The notes under the pieces: model-generated
Databases searched by the model: none
What the model was told of the DNA's origin: nothing
What the model saw: only the letters and a program-made list of their open reading frames with translations
Translations under genes and position numbers: made by a program
In this document: piece after piece, positions 24,501 to 31,799 of the stretch
Position numbering within the stretch: the first letter of the stretch is position 1
How the letters are laid out: every line of letters begins with the position of its first letter
Virus record (IMG/VR): IMGVR_UViG_3300015373_000011
Coordinates: 1 to 44,053 of that record
Length of the DNA: 44,053 nucleotides
Source of the DNA: a virus
Reading direction: 5' to 3' (one strand)

Positions 24501-26217
24501 GGGCAGCTTGCTCGGCCTGTTGTAAGCCTCGCTGTGCATCCTCGATTCGTCCACCTGGGTCGCCAGTGCGTCGTCCCTGGGCAGCGTCCTCACGCGCCCT
24601 ACGTGCCCGTATCTGAGCTTCCTGTAGGTCAAGCCTCCGCGACTCAATATCGCCAGCTTGTCCAGACTGAACAGCATCTCGCAGAGCCTTTTGGGCTTCC
24701 TCTACCGAGAGGCTAGCCCTCTTCTCAGCCAGGATTAAGTCTTCAATTGACCGTTTAGCCTCGTTCCTAGCCTCTGTTACACGCTCTTGCGCCTGAACGA
24801 TGCTCTCTTGAGCCTGCTTCTGCTGTTCTAGAGCGTTTGTGAGAGTATTTTCAGCAGTAGCTCTTTGTCTAGATTGCTGTGCTCCCTTATAGCTTTGCTG
24901 TTGCTGTAATAGTTGTGCTTGGTTAACAGCATCCATTACAGCCTTGACGCGGACAAGAGCAGTTGCCAGTACGCCAAGGGCAGGAATAGCCTGACCAATA
25001 CCGCCTACGAATGCTCCACCTAATGCGCCACCTGCAAATAGTGCAGATGAGCCGAGGGCTAGAAGCGCACCTCCCGCAGCACCCGCAAGAATAATGAGTT
25101 GTGGCAGGAAGAAGGTGATGAGAAGCGTGAATGCGCCTCGCATCACGTTGTCAAATCGAGCAACGCTTCCTTCCATATTTGCGAAGGAATCCTTAAATGA
25201 ACCTGTAAGGAGTCCTAGGCTTGCTCCAAAGCCGCGAGCATTTCTCTGCGTCTTGTCGATTTGCCGGTCTAGCAGAGCCAATTGAGCCATGGCCTTCTTA
25301 GTGTCCATATCCACGTTCATCTTGACATCGACATTCTTGGCTAGAACAGCCTTACGAGCCTCAGCAGCAGCAAACTGGGCCTCGTTGAACTCTAGTTCAA
25401 GGCGTATTTTTTCATGCCCCGCAGCGCCTCTAGTAAGTTGCTCCCGTGCTCTACCTGCTTTTTGAATCGCTTTTTCATAATCAGAGAGGTCGCGGATTAA
25501 TTCCTGATTAAGACGACGATGCCGAGAAATATCGGCATCCGTAAGCATGGACTCTCGTACTTGCTTGGCTTCCTTCTGCTTCTGACCAAGGCGTTCCCAA
25601 GCCTGACTTTCATCAATAATGGCTTGACGTGAGGCTTGACGCTTGGAAGGATCATCAGCCCGGATATATTCCTTCTGGGCTTGGGCGGCTCTATCAAGCG
25701 AACGCGCTAGTTCATCAACCCGAGTTTTCTTACTAGCGAGAGCAGAGGCCGATGCAACCTCATTTTGAGCGTCTTGGCGAGATAGCCCTTGCTTTTGCTG
25801 AAGAACTTTAGTTAGTTCACTCTCAGCCTTAGAGACATCGCTAATAGCCTTTTTGCGAGCCTCTAGCCTTCGGACTGCATCCGTGTCTGTACTAGCCTGG
25901 ATACGAGCTAGCTGTTCATGCGAAGAAGCAAGCTTCTTGTTCGCCGCATCTACTTCATCAAGCCCTCTAGCCTGCTTCTTAAGGGTATTAATATTCCCTT
26001 CCCAGGCTTTATTAATTTCCCTATTAGTGCGGTGAACCTCCTGTTCAAAGCTCCGCAGGCTGTTCTGCATTCCGCGAGAGGCTTTTTCCTGCTCCCTCTC
26101 GGTTTCTCGCATCTTGCCTTGAAGCTCGTCAAGGTTCCCACCTATTTTCTGGAAGGCGTCAGCAGAAGCATCGTGTGCTCTAAGAATTAAATCGATTACA
26201 TAACGTGCGTCTGCCAA
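18541..26217 (-). CDS. Tape measure protein with two cell-wall hydrolase domains
   Basis: 2558 residues; sets tail length and helps DNA entry. The first 330 residues and later stretches are coiled coil (for example NLDELQGKMRETEREQEKAS); a hydrophobic region lies at about 360-420 and others near 980-1160. Two enzyme-like domains sit in the second half: an M15-type zinc peptidase region (about 1483-1555; SDHSKGLAGDFSNG and DHTDHVHLAV) and a soluble lytic transglycosylase region (about 1659-1740; HIAQAESTLRPGIVNE and GATGLWQI), which would cut the wall at infection. The start is a TTG with AGGAC 6 bases upstream, perhaps to keep expression low. At about 0.15 nm per residue the tail could reach some 380 nm. 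Glycine/histidine loops (GYGGGDRVAALLEPGEHVW) recur, as in other actinophage tape measures. Confidence 0.95.
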   Translation of the reverse strand: MADARYVIDLILRAHDASADAFQKIGGNLDELQGKMRETEREQEKASRGMQNSLRSFEQEVHRTNREINKAWEGNINTLKKQARGLDEVDAANKKLASSHEQLARIQASTDTDAVRRLEARKKAISDVSKAESELTKVLQQKQGLSRQDAQNEVASASALASKKTRVDELARSLDRAAQAQKEYIRADDPSKRQASRQAIIDESQAWERLGQKQKEAKQVRESMLTDADISRHRRLNQELIRDLSDYEKAIQKAGRAREQLTRGAAGHEKIRLELEFNEAQFAAAEARKAVLAKNVDVKMNVDMDTKKAMAQLALLDRQIDKTQRNARGFGASLGLLTGSFKDSFANMEGSVARFDNVMRGAFTLLITFFLPQLIILAGAAGGALLALGSSALFAGGALGGAFVGGIGQAIPALGVLATALVRVKAVMDAVNQAQLLQQQQSYKGAQQSRQRATAENTLTNALEQQKQAQESIVQAQERVTEARNEAKRSIEDLILAEKRASLSVEEAQKALRDAVQSGQAGDIESRRLDLQEAQIRARRAREDAAQGRRTGDPGGRIEDAQRGLQQAEQAAQRAQRAVENARRSSETASEGVTAAAGKLQFLKSQMSEAEKALFQALVSFQNHFRDFAQTITAPLIQSFTRTTRGIIDLMEDPRIINAAKTLAGSMATELNKTFDTFTTGKPLQQILGLTKEASGNMEIFGRVVRAAGRIFLDVATAAAPVFKALGGFIADGAEKLQKFTGSARGQKEISNFFREGLVHLKAWIGLLGSIVHLFAAIAGPGGGARTGLDLVKGMTDAINDFADSIDKKGSKANKFFHDLFEVTKVVGSALGDILSAIGDELSEIFGDEAGSGGDSVKAFTTIFTEVLIPALGQFLRNMIAIGNAVGKFVAAHPLAARLAASFAAIAITFGVMQKAFTLIFGPLTSLIKTANALRIAFELGFRPLLLGGVIGLAIGAVVILLAKYHQLDDLWRGIQGAIRRLRGPFRELIDAFKDLGDSLGLSGKQGDKFLAFAAKAIRIGLVFYFNTLAKAIEGFIDVMIGAIRIIAGGIKVFKGFADLVIGFFTLDPKQMLKGFKEVFSGLGEIFSGIGKIFEGVIETITAAFRSLPGLLKDFGINAKDAFVDGMKGLPGALFKALSGIVRGPLALAGVLARLIDRALPDKISLRGLPDVNLPDNPLKDIGAYRQGGPVAGYGGGDRVAALLEPGEHVWTKEEVASAGGHGILYALRSMFGGGGQSRGRKFAQGGGVGRGDAGKAEDIAAIDLSDLLAIINAASSEILGTWRGMWRTFNDLSREGRETANRIFRSVADIVDDRLQDAAQSARRRSQQLKTNVLNNFEGMDRGVARGLRYVVNNVNTALDTFGAKPARVSIDTPPSLGRATGGWIGQPGERGRDLVPTVLGRGEAVLNWGHQKVVNSALWNAYGTTLDGLFKSTRGYHAGGAGAPGFAQGGFTGPHGSGEGFNPITNFAMRKFGLQMSAGRTDHSYYTSSGNVSDHSKGLAGDFSNGVLTPQEDAFNAFWKSKIPGTIKQLIWRGKDQLGGFPIEDHTDHVHLAVLPQYAFDAARMAKIISRASRGLSIASLLSGGSFDVDHLDKIKVGGAGSLSRLTKAALDKLVKFGNKYIDKIAMRLAPGVAGNAHYDGPLDHVFGDPNITIGFDQAVGLAKKAGFPDSVAQLFGHIAQAESTLRPGIVNEIGATGLWQIYNHPDLVAKYGDMRNPWANARAAYELWRAGGTAPWVSSQDSWGQFAAQGGWVGAPRFAEGGPIQGKAGQEVPIIAHAGEWVVNETQQNRLATLLGVNTQRLKQFLGFKGQQALLPHFQDGGEVTGFASPAEQRQAVRQGRFLFPPFPLRTFNEIRDAFERANHALRNAATRIKKDIEERTNRYLKTLQQITGENGLLDILSARIERHTQQMATELTRSQFRVTRGRGGRITGVRRRQADSVDDDSIAEQAIANQIRTLNELNTYRRRVLGILASIKRQEERLRDRIRELRKGGVTDKEQKEIDRLNQQRQSLATERTGLQDRLQEIKDAIAEQIKAIYDARTDQIRKLADDAGRPVEMAGLWERLANAIGAGSTATIQLRINALHQQADQLNQALAQAQKLGNQELVQEIQDQIADTQVTLFESQMELIRETAQEAIDGAERRVSQAQIRERIAEALGQNTVGTQQLVIDALKNQIAVIKQQILAATLGGNIGLKTELEDQLGDLQAGLVEAQQTLFKTAIDAANEAARSADFQIGLRNRLADVMQRGGNAVGAAQLREQILAAQRVNVSALLSNLQSLLNQQLALPATEQNQTFIKELTEQIQDLGVQLDENTLALSDAANATRDAMIAAIQNPAQFQTGAFGQLNSILQAIANITGGSTTGQQGDILTQIGQVLTNQGGQLRQQLLNWLGIDLAGLSGTEFVTAVSGLDFAALTQGMTEAEKTTFENLINAIIENELQLQQNTQALNDLGDTFNPQDFTSTAWQWFRNAIFTGSGGLLPQFQPPGLAEGGTVLRTGMALVHEGEWFINPTARSARSPGVGDDIDITINEVGGPVDVEHLVNRLAWEQQGRRR

Positions 26218-26220
26218 TTT

Positions 26221-27296
26221 TTAGTCCTGATCTACTTCATATTCACTCTCAATTGCCTCCTTGACGGTTCCCTCATCGTTCCTTGGTGTTTCTATCTTTG
26301 CTTGACCCTTCTTTGCCGCCTGCCAGAACGGGTTACTTTCGTCTATATCTTCTTCCTTTTCGCCTGGACGCGAGCCTTCCAGAATTGCGTATACCGCTTG
26401 TTCATAGTTAGACTCGATATCCGATATGGCTTTGTTTCTAGCTGCGCCTCCTTCGCTGCCCTCAAATCCACTGTTAGACCAGAGGGCCGCGATCATCATG
26501 TCTTTCCTTCGTTCTAAATTTTCGATTAGTTGCCTTTTCATAAAGGCGTGATAAAAACGATCAAACCTTTTCCAAGGCCACTCTAATAATTCATCTACTG
26601 ATTCTGCGTGATTTCCTGAATAAGCTTCTAAGGCTTCTATCGCTGTGACCGCTTGCGGCGATCTTCCGCCCTCTGCTGAACGCGCTTCTGAAGTAGCCCG
26701 AGCTTTTCGCGAAAAAAACTATCAATTGCATCATAGTTCTGATCTATGAATCGCTCGATGATTTCCAGACCGTCTTCGTCAGAGAGTCCACCTTCTTCAG
26801 CCGGTTCAGCCATAAAGACCTTGACCATCTCTCGCTCATGCTCTGGCACATTTAGCCAAATGCAATACGAGTCGGTCAGGAAATCTGGCGCATAACGCAC
26901 CAACTTACCTACGGCATGTACGAAAGTATCTGCATCGCGGAAGTCGTTAGCCGACAGTCCACCGCTACGCATTCCTGGCCCGGATAGCAGGTTGCCCACC
27001 GTAAGCGGGTTATCGCCACCCATCGCCTTGTCTAGAACCTCGCCAACTAGCGAGAACCACTGCATCTTGCCGATGAAGGAAAGAGGCTTCTGTACATATT
27101 GAACCTCTAGTCCTTCGGGTCCAAACTTCCACTTCTTTTGCTCGGCCTTCGGTCGGAGGACATCAACGACATCCTCGGCAGGAGCTTCAGCCTTACCGTT
27201 GGTCTGGTGCTCAGCAGGCTCGGGGGCCTGGTCGGTGCCTTCGAGGTACTTGCGCTCCTCGATGACAGCGTTGGTCTTTTCTTTTACTTCTGTCAT
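26221..27296 (-). CDS. Tail assembly chaperone GT fusion, -1 frameshift
   Basis: Predicted long form made when ribosomes slip back one base at TTTTTTT (26712-26718). After about 195 residues of the short chaperone the product continues as SRKARATSEARSAEGG and on through EALEAYSGNHAESVDE to the TAA/TAG region at 26221, about 358 residues in all. The second frame is open without a stop from the slip site onward. Its only ATG (26541) has no ribosome-binding site, so frameshifting is the likely way it is read. This matches the lambda G/GT arrangement just upstream of the tape measure, where GT recruits the tape measure and tube protein. Confidence 0.82.
26637..27296 (-). CDS. Tail assembly chaperone (G-type, short form)
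   Basis: 219 residues, zero-frame product. ATG with AAAGGAGG six bases upstream. The N-terminal 50 residues are Glu/Ala/Pro-rich and flexible, followed by a helical domain (FIGKMQWFSLVGEVLDKAM, DADTFVHAVGKLVRYAPDF) and a basic C-terminus (QQRAEDRRKRSQR) that is replaced when frameshifting occurs. Chaperones of this sort bind the tape measure during tail assembly and are absent from the virion. Position between the tube/closure genes and the tape measure is diagnostic. Confidence 0.85.
   Translation of the reverse strand: MTEVKEKTNAVIEERKYLEGTDQAPEPAEHQTNGKAEAPAEDVVDVLRPKAEQKKWKFGPEGLEVQYVQKPLSFIGKMQWFSLVGEVLDKAMGGDNPLTVGNLLSGPGMRSGGLSANDFRDADTFVHAVGKLVRYAPDFLTDSYCIWLNVPEHEREMVKVFMAEPAEEGGLSDEDGLEIIERFIDQNYDAIDSFFREKLGLLQKRVQQRAEDRRKRSQR
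26712..26718 (-). promoter_or_regulatory. -1 ribosomal frameshift slippery site
   Basis: In the chaperone frame the bases read AGT-TTT-TTT-CGC, so T-TTT-TTT fits the X-XXY-YYZ rule with perfect re-pairing after a one-base backward slip. Only modest downstream structure is visible (CGCG pairing with CGCG about 23 bases on). Confidence 0.8.
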
Positions 27297-27347
27297 GTGT
27301 CCTCCTTTTAGGACGTGCTATACATTGGCCTTATTGGTTTGCGGCCA

Positions 27348-27890
27348 TTAACTATCGTGACGTGCATCAATCTCTCTCACTTTACGTTCCATAACTTCAT
27401 TTGCCTTGGCATTAGCAGCAATGATCCACTCGTCTTGACCTTTCTGCCCAGAAGTTTCTTTGGCCCAGTGGCTCTTGGCATTTTTGGCACTGATGCCCTT
27501 CTTAGCAATTAGGGGGTTGCCCCAAATCTTTGCGCCTTCCCAGTGCATCATAGAAGCGGTATTGGGCGTGATGTTTCCACGACCAGCGTGGATGCCCGTA
27601 CCTTCTACAACGTGTCGTAGGTAAGGAACGCCTTCACCGACAGACACATCAACTTCATAGAAACCACCGCCTCCGAGTCCGCCTGGGTGGAAGGAAACTC
27701 CACCGTTATGAACGGATTGCTTTAGTCGTCCGGTTTCTCCGACAGGAGCACCTTCTTTCAGCAGCGTTTCCGCTTCATTGGCAGCCTCAGATATCGCCTC
27801 AACAATATCCTTCTTAAGACGTTCGCCGAGTCCCCGAATCTTAATTTCGGTTACATCGAAACCCGAGGTTGACATATCAAATTGAAGCAT
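27348..27890 (-). CDS. HK97 gp10-like tail completion / neck protein
   Basis: 180 residues. The pattern IKIRGLGERLKKDIVEAI followed by EAETLLKEGAPVGETGRLKQSV is the usual signature of the HK97 gp10-like family (helix, then AP-V-x-TG-x-L-x-x-S), which completes the tail or joins it to the head. GGGGFYEVDVSVGEGVPYL and VEGTGIHAGRG belong to the beta part. No ribosome-binding site precedes the ATG at 27890, which lies 2 bases after the T-run of the terminator at 27893-27928, so translation must be weak or the start may be the ATG five codons on. It sits after the tube gene rather than before it, a variation on the common order. Confidence 0.75.
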   Translation of the reverse strand: MLQFDMSTSGFDVTEIKIRGLGERLKKDIVEAISEAANEAETLLKEGAPVGETGRLKQSVHNGGVSFHPGGLGGGGFYEVDVSVGEGVPYLRHVVEGTGIHAGRGNITPNTASMMHWEGAKIWGNPLIAKKGISAKNAKSHWAKETSGQKGQDEWIIAANAKANEVMERKVREIDARHDS

Positions 27891-27892
27891 TT

Positions 27893-27928
27893 AAAAATGC
27901 TAAAGCCCCGCCCTAAATGGACGAGGCT
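27893..27928 (-). terminator. Intrinsic terminator after the tail tube gene
   Basis: Minus-strand RNA forms AGCCUCGUCC-AUUUA-GGGCGGGGCU, a ten-pair stem with G-U wobbles that exist only on this strand, followed by UUUAGCAUUUUU. It would lower expression of the chaperones, tape measure and fibre relative to the capsid and tube proteins. Confidence 0.75.
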
Positions 27929-27951
27929 CTAGTCTTGTCGAAATTCCTTGT

Positions 27952-28001
27952 CAAAGCGGTCCTTGAGTCCTTTTGGTTACTTGTGACCGGGAACCGCTTT
28001 G
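27952..28001 (-). other. Compound hairpin upstream of the terminator
   Basis: CAAAGCGGT pairs perfectly with ACCGCTTTG (9 pairs) and encloses GGTTA-CTTG-TGACC. It lies in the 160-base gap between the tube gene and gp10-like gene. It could protect the 3' end of the abundant upstream mRNA or take part in attenuation. Confidence 0.5.
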
Positions 28002-28051
28002 CGTAATCCCCTGTACTTTAAGTGTTACCAGAATTCTACTATATTTTTTCC

Positions 28052-28690
28052 TTAACTGACTGCCTGATCCCTCATAATGAAGAATCGCTTCTGCGGGTCG
28101 GTACTAGCAGTCGTGTCAGAAAGTACCTTAAATCGAACTGGTACTGAAATTTGCTCACCAGTTTTCGCATGGGTTACAGACGACTCTTGCGGAGTACGCT
28201 GCACCTTGTGGAATAGGTAGGCGCGAATCAGACCATTTGGACGTTGGAACAGTACCGCTAGCCGCCGTTGTGTATAGGCGGTCGGGCTGCCGAATCCAAT
28301 TTCTTGCTCATTAGGAGTCGTTCCAGTATCTACCGAGATAGCTGAACCCTCCCAAGCGACTTGTAGCCGTTCTGGGGTCATTTCTGCAAGCTGCGTTCCA
28401 ACTGAACACTCCCAGTTGGTAGGAGCCGAAGAAATGTCACCAAGAATCTGGTCTACATCGAAGGACTCTTCCGCGTTATTAATCGTAATCTGGATACCCG
28501 TCTTGGTCGCGCCAAGATCGGTCCATCCGGAAGCCGCGTCGTACAGAGCGAAGGCCGAAGAAGAAGAAAGACGAATAACATCTGAAATCTTAGTCGGTTT
28601 CGTTTGTGTGTAAGGCGCAATTAGGAGGCGAGCCGCCCCTCTAATGAATGAACGATCATTTACGAATGTCCTGTGGAAATCCTCTGCCAA
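28052..28690 (-). CDS. Major tail tube protein
   Basis: 212 residues. TTG start with a very strong AGGAGGTGA at proper spacing. Sequence such as SFIRGAARLLIAPYTQTKP, DLGATKTGIQITINNAEE and SVGTQLAEMTPERLQVAWEG fits phage tube proteins (a beta-barrel with a long loop, and an E-x-x-Q-x-x-x-x-EG-type stretch). Many copies stack to make the tube. It is followed by a hairpin pair and terminator, as often seen after highly expressed structural genes, and comes after the terminator/connector genes. The identity is by plan and position; no motif is unique. Confidence 0.8.
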   Translation of the reverse strand: MAEDFHRTFVNDRSFIRGAARLLIAPYTQTKPTKISDVIRLSSSSAFALYDAASGWTDLGATKTGIQITINNAEESFDVDQILGDISSAPTNWECSVGTQLAEMTPERLQVAWEGSAISVDTGTTPNEQEIGFGSPTAYTQRRLAVLFQRPNGLIRAYLFHKVQRTPQESSVTHAKTGEQISVPVRFKVLSDTTASTDPQKRFFIMRDQAVS

Positions 28691-28691
28691 T

Positions 28692-28991
28692 TTAGCTCAC
28701 CTCCTTAGTTGACTTTGGTGCTTTAGTTTGGTTGCCGAACACGGGGCTTGACGCCACAACGTCGGAACCAACAACAGGGGATAATCTACGTGCTTCTTGA
28801 ATTGCTTCTAATTCCTCCTTAGACCCGTCTGTAAGGATGTAGCCTTGTTCTTCAAGGTATTCCACTTCCTTCTTAGTTAGGTCTACAGGTTCCAAGGTAT
28901 TCAGTTCCTTGTCACCGATCAGTACGGATGTAATTCCACTTGGATTACCCGCGTACTCAGTCTTTTTTCCTACAAGTTTTTTAAGTGCCAT
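28692..28991 (-). CDS. Small protein between connector and tube genes
   Basis: 99 residues. ATG with GGAGATAA upstream. A Lys-rich beta-prone start (LKKLVGKKTEYAGNPSGI), the pattern LEPVDLTKKEVEYLEEQGY, then a helical stretch and a Pro/Ser/Lys tail. The segment LTKKEVEYLEEQGY resembles the small FluMu-gp41- or gpFI-like head-tail proteins, but similarity is weak. It ends one base before the tube gene start, so translation is coupled. Probably a minor structural or assembly protein. Confidence 0.6.
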   Translation of the reverse strand: MALKKLVGKKTEYAGNPSGITSVLIGDKELNTLEPVDLTKKEVEYLEEQGYILTDGSKEELEAIQEARRLSPVVGSDVVASSPVFGNQTKAPKSTKEVS

Positions 28992-29003
28992 TTCTTATCT
29001 CCT

Positions 29004-29651
29004 TTAACCCTGGTCGATATCGATTTCGCGGAAAACAGAGCCAGCACTTGAAGGTAGTTCTGCTTCCTTCCTCACCGCGTATTCCAATCTCACACCCTGC
29101 CAGTACCATTCTGGCCCGTAAGCGGTAGTCTCTTTACGAATAAACACGTCACCGATAATTACATTGGGAGCGGATTCAAACCCGTGGATTTTTCCTCCTA
29201 AAGAAGTATCTCTCTGTAATGTAATGTTAACGGCTTCTGCCGTCCGTAACGCGCGTCGATTAACTTCTTGCTCATCGGTATCGGATTTAACCATTACCTC
29301 CACGATTACCTGATCGCGATATGCCTCAAGCTGGTCTAGCTGAATACTGTTAGCAGCCGGTACAGCTTGCGTGGTAAATACGCAACAGTTGGGGAACTTG
29401 GTAATAGGTGCGTCTCGAACTAGTGATTGGACATGGCCTAGGTAAAAATTCTCTGGTTCGATAGTTTCCAACGTAGTTGGAGTGAAAAGAAGAGGATCAT
29501 TTCCAGTCTTTTCCCAAATATCCTGGTCCTGGTCTTCGAAATAGGTGGCAACGTCTTCAAGTGCAACATTTAAACCGTCGTAAAGTTGGTCCCAAACTGC
29601 TCGTTGGACTTCCTCGATGCCGATTAGTGTGTTTGTAATTAGTGTTGCCAT
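29004..29651 (-). CDS. Tail terminator-like / minor tail protein
   Basis: 215 residues. The repeated helix/strand plan with NTLIGIEEVQRAVWDQLYD, IVEVMVKSDTDEQEVNRRAL and WYWQGVRLEYAVRKE matches proteins that cap the tail tube in actinophages (each monomer contributes to a hexameric ring). The ATG overlaps the previous stop. It comes after the head-tail adaptor and before the tube gene, where tail terminators usually lie. Identity is based on fold pattern and location. Confidence 0.65.
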   Translation of the reverse strand: MATLITNTLIGIEEVQRAVWDQLYDGLNVALEDVATYFEDQDQDIWEKTGNDPLLFTPTTLETIEPENFYLGHVQSLVRDAPITKFPNCCVFTTQAVPAANSIQLDQLEAYRDQVIVEVMVKSDTDEQEVNRRALRTAEAVNITLQRDTSLGGKIHGFESAPNVIIGDVFIRKETTAYGPEWYWQGVRLEYAVRKEAELPSSAGSVFREIDIDQG

Positions 29652-30157
29652 TAGCTTCTACTCGTAGCCCGGAATGGACGTGAGATTTCTTGATGGGATG
29701 GAGTCAAAAATTCGTCATCAAGCGTGTTGATAGCCGGAAGACCGACCGTACTGTGCCGCCTGAATCCTAGAATTTCTGCAATCTCGTCTTCTAATCCTTT
29801 AATTTCATTTAGTAAGAGCGTATAAAGCTCTCGTAATTGCTGAGCGCGATCAGTGAAGCTTGTGACTTCGTGAGTACCCTCAGCACTTTCGGCAATTGTC
29901 TGGTTCATCCAGAAGTCAATGCCTGCGGGGATAATTTGTAGAACTGCTTTTTTAGCTATAAAGTCCCTGACAAGGTAGCTATATGCCGTATCTTCTTCCG
30001 AAGCCGCAATTACCTCACCAGTTACATCTTCCTTAGCGGTATCTATGGCAACTTGCAGGAAAGTCTCGCCATATCGAACCGTGTCCGTAAGCAAAGCATG
30101 CCACGTAATAGGGAGAATCCCTCGGGTTCGATCCGCGATCATTCCTGAAATTGCCAT
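29651..30157 (-). CDS. Head-tail connector-like protein
   Basis: 168 residues, helical. EEDTAYSYLVRDFIAKKAVL and RAQQLRELYTLLLNEIKGLEDEIAEIL are long amphipathic helices typical of adaptor or head-completion proteins. It follows the protein at 30169 and overlaps the next gene by one base. The ribosome-binding site is weak. The adaptor role is inferred from operon position between capsid and tail genes. Confidence 0.6.
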   Translation of the reverse strand: MAISGMIADRTRGILPITWHALLTDTVRYGETFLQVAIDTAKEDVTGEVIAASEEDTAYSYLVRDFIAKKAVLQIIPAGIDFWMNQTIAESAEGTHEVTSFTDRAQQLRELYTLLLNEIKGLEDEIAEILGFRRHSTVGLPAINTLDDEFLTPSHQEISRPFRATSRS

Positions 30158-30168
30158 AGATTTACCAC

Positions 30169-30696
30169 TTATTCAGACTTCTTTTCCGCCGACTTTTTGC
30201 TAGCGCTCTTCTTCGCAACAGGCTTCTTAGATTCAAGCTCGCCGCTCTGACTCTTGGCCTCAGTCGTCTCCTCTAGAGGGACTTCATCGGCACCCTTAAG
30301 CACTTGCTCAGTTGAGGGGTCAACCTCAGGCTCCGAAAGCAGCACTTCACCGGAATCGGATTCAACTACTTCGTGGCCTCCTAGCTTGAGGGCGTGCGCT
30401 TCAGTCGCATGCTCAGGTACGAACGAGCGTACCCGCCCATACCGGCCTTGCTCCTTTAACCACTCAGAAGCCTCGTCGTAATCGACAGGCTCTAGTAGAT
30501 GGTCAAGCTCACCTTCCTCAGCCATCTTACGTAGTGGGGGAGTAATGTCCTCAGCGAGAACATACTCACCCACCTTGTAAGAGCGGCCTTCGGTCTGGTA
30601 AAGCTCCATATCCTGCCTAGCTACACTGTCGTCATACAGAGGACGAATAGCCCTCGGTAGTGATACGTCTTGCTTAACCTTATATGCCTCAGCCAT
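30169..30696 (-). CDS. Head-associated protein with Lys/Ser-rich tail
   Basis: 175 residues. An acidic, helical N-terminal two-thirds (VKQDVSLPRAIRPLYDDSV, YDEASEWLKEQGRYGRVRSF) is followed by an acidic linker and a basic repeat-like C-terminus (SKKPVAKKSASKKSAEKKS), reminiscent of histone-type DNA-contacting tails. Directly after the major capsid gene. It may be a connector-layer protein or a capsid protein touching the packaged DNA; no family recognised. Confidence 0.6.
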   Translation of the reverse strand: MAEAYKVKQDVSLPRAIRPLYDDSVARQDMELYQTEGRSYKVGEYVLAEDITPPLRKMAEEGELDHLLEPVDYDEASEWLKEQGRYGRVRSFVPEHATEAHALKLGGHEVVESDSGEVLLSEPEVDPSTEQVLKGADEVPLEETTEAKSQSGELESKKPVAKKSASKKSAEKKSE

Positions 30697-30711
30697 TTAA
30701 CTATCCTCCAC

Positions 30712-31785
30712 TTACTGTTGTACCGTAGCCGAGAGGAAGCACTCTGGGTGCAGTAGCCGCGTAATACGCGCAGCGCCCTCACGTAGGTAACGGTTCTTCG
30801 TCAGGTGGTCGAGGATTACCTCGCTCTGCGGACCCTGGGAAATCGTGGTGTCGTTAAACGCCGTCGAAATTTCCACTTGACCGTTAAGAGTGTCAGCAAT
30901 CGGATCACCGTCTACTACATACTGCGTGGTAAGTAGAACCTTACCTACTGGCAGGTAACGGGTATGAGCAGCCTCGTCACGCGCAGGCGACGCATCGCCA
31001 GCAACGATTGGAGCCATCGGACGCCAACCGGCGTCATGGATGATGAACTGCGTACCCTCAGCGAGAAGGTCAGCAACATTCTGAAGCGAAGGACGGAATG
31101 GCTGGCCATCAGGCACGTTGTAGTAGGCCTTCAGGGACTCGGCCTGAAGCATGAGCTTCGCGTCAGGCGAAGTCATGTGAATCTGGGTCGCCAGGAACCC
31201 AGAGTCCTCAGCTACTAGCTGCTGCCAAGCTTCAAGGTCGGCAACTGGGTCAGCCGTAGCCGGGTTATCCCACGGCACAGCCGCGCTAGGACGGTGACCA
31301 GGCAGGAAGCCGTAGTCAACGAATAGCTGAGAGTTGGTACGAGGATACGTGATCTGAAGCGTTCCGTTAACGAACACTTCCCAGCGCTGTTGCTCCGTCA
31401 GGCGCTCAAGGCGGCGACGAAGAATTTGGCCACGATCAACGACTTCGAGACCCTCGTAGTTTCGGATATTCTCATCCGAAGAGTTGAGCCTAATCCATTG
31501 CTCAGAGTTGATGCGGTGCATCTCCTCAAGCTGGACTAGCTCGATGATCGCTTCCTGGCGCTCAGGGAGTGGCATCTCGACCAGCGCAGGCATCGCATTA
31601 GGAGCCTTGTACTGACCAATACCGAGAGCGTAGGTGCGTCCGACTTCCATCTTAGCCATACGGCTTTGAATCTGTCGGAGAGGCGCGATCTGTTGCCCCA
31701 GGGCAGGGGCGGATTCTAGCGCCGTATCTACCGGCTCGTTAACGAGAGCGGTGAGTACGGCCTGATCGTAAATATCAAATGCCAT
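30712..31785 (-). CDS. Major capsid protein (lambda gpE-like)
   Basis: 357 residues, the shell-forming HK97-fold protein. The pattern ALVNEPVDTALESAPALGQQ near the start, EMHRINSEQWIRLNSSDENI, LERLTEQQRWEVFVNGTLQI and AAHTRYLPVGKVLLTTQYV follow lambda E-type capsid proteins. GC content and codon use are the most host-like of the virion genes, as expected for a highly expressed gene. It directly follows a D-like decoration gene, giving the lambda order protease/scaffold, D, E. ATG with GGAG about ten bases upstream. Confidence 0.9.
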   Translation of the reverse strand: MAFDIYDQAVLTALVNEPVDTALESAPALGQQIAPLRQIQSRMAKMEVGRTYALGIGQYKAPNAMPALVEMPLPERQEAIIELVQLEEMHRINSEQWIRLNSSDENIRNYEGLEVVDRGQILRRRLERLTEQQRWEVFVNGTLQITYPRTNSQLFVDYGFLPGHRPSAAVPWDNPATADPVADLEAWQQLVAEDSGFLATQIHMTSPDAKLMLQAESLKAYYNVPDGQPFRPSLQNVADLLAEGTQFIIHDAGWRPMAPIVAGDASPARDEAAHTRYLPVGKVLLTTQYVVDGDPIADTLNGQVEISTAFNDTTISQGPQSEVILDHLTKNRYLREGAARITRLLHPECFLSATVQQ

Positions 31786-31799
31786 AGTTCATCGTCTCC

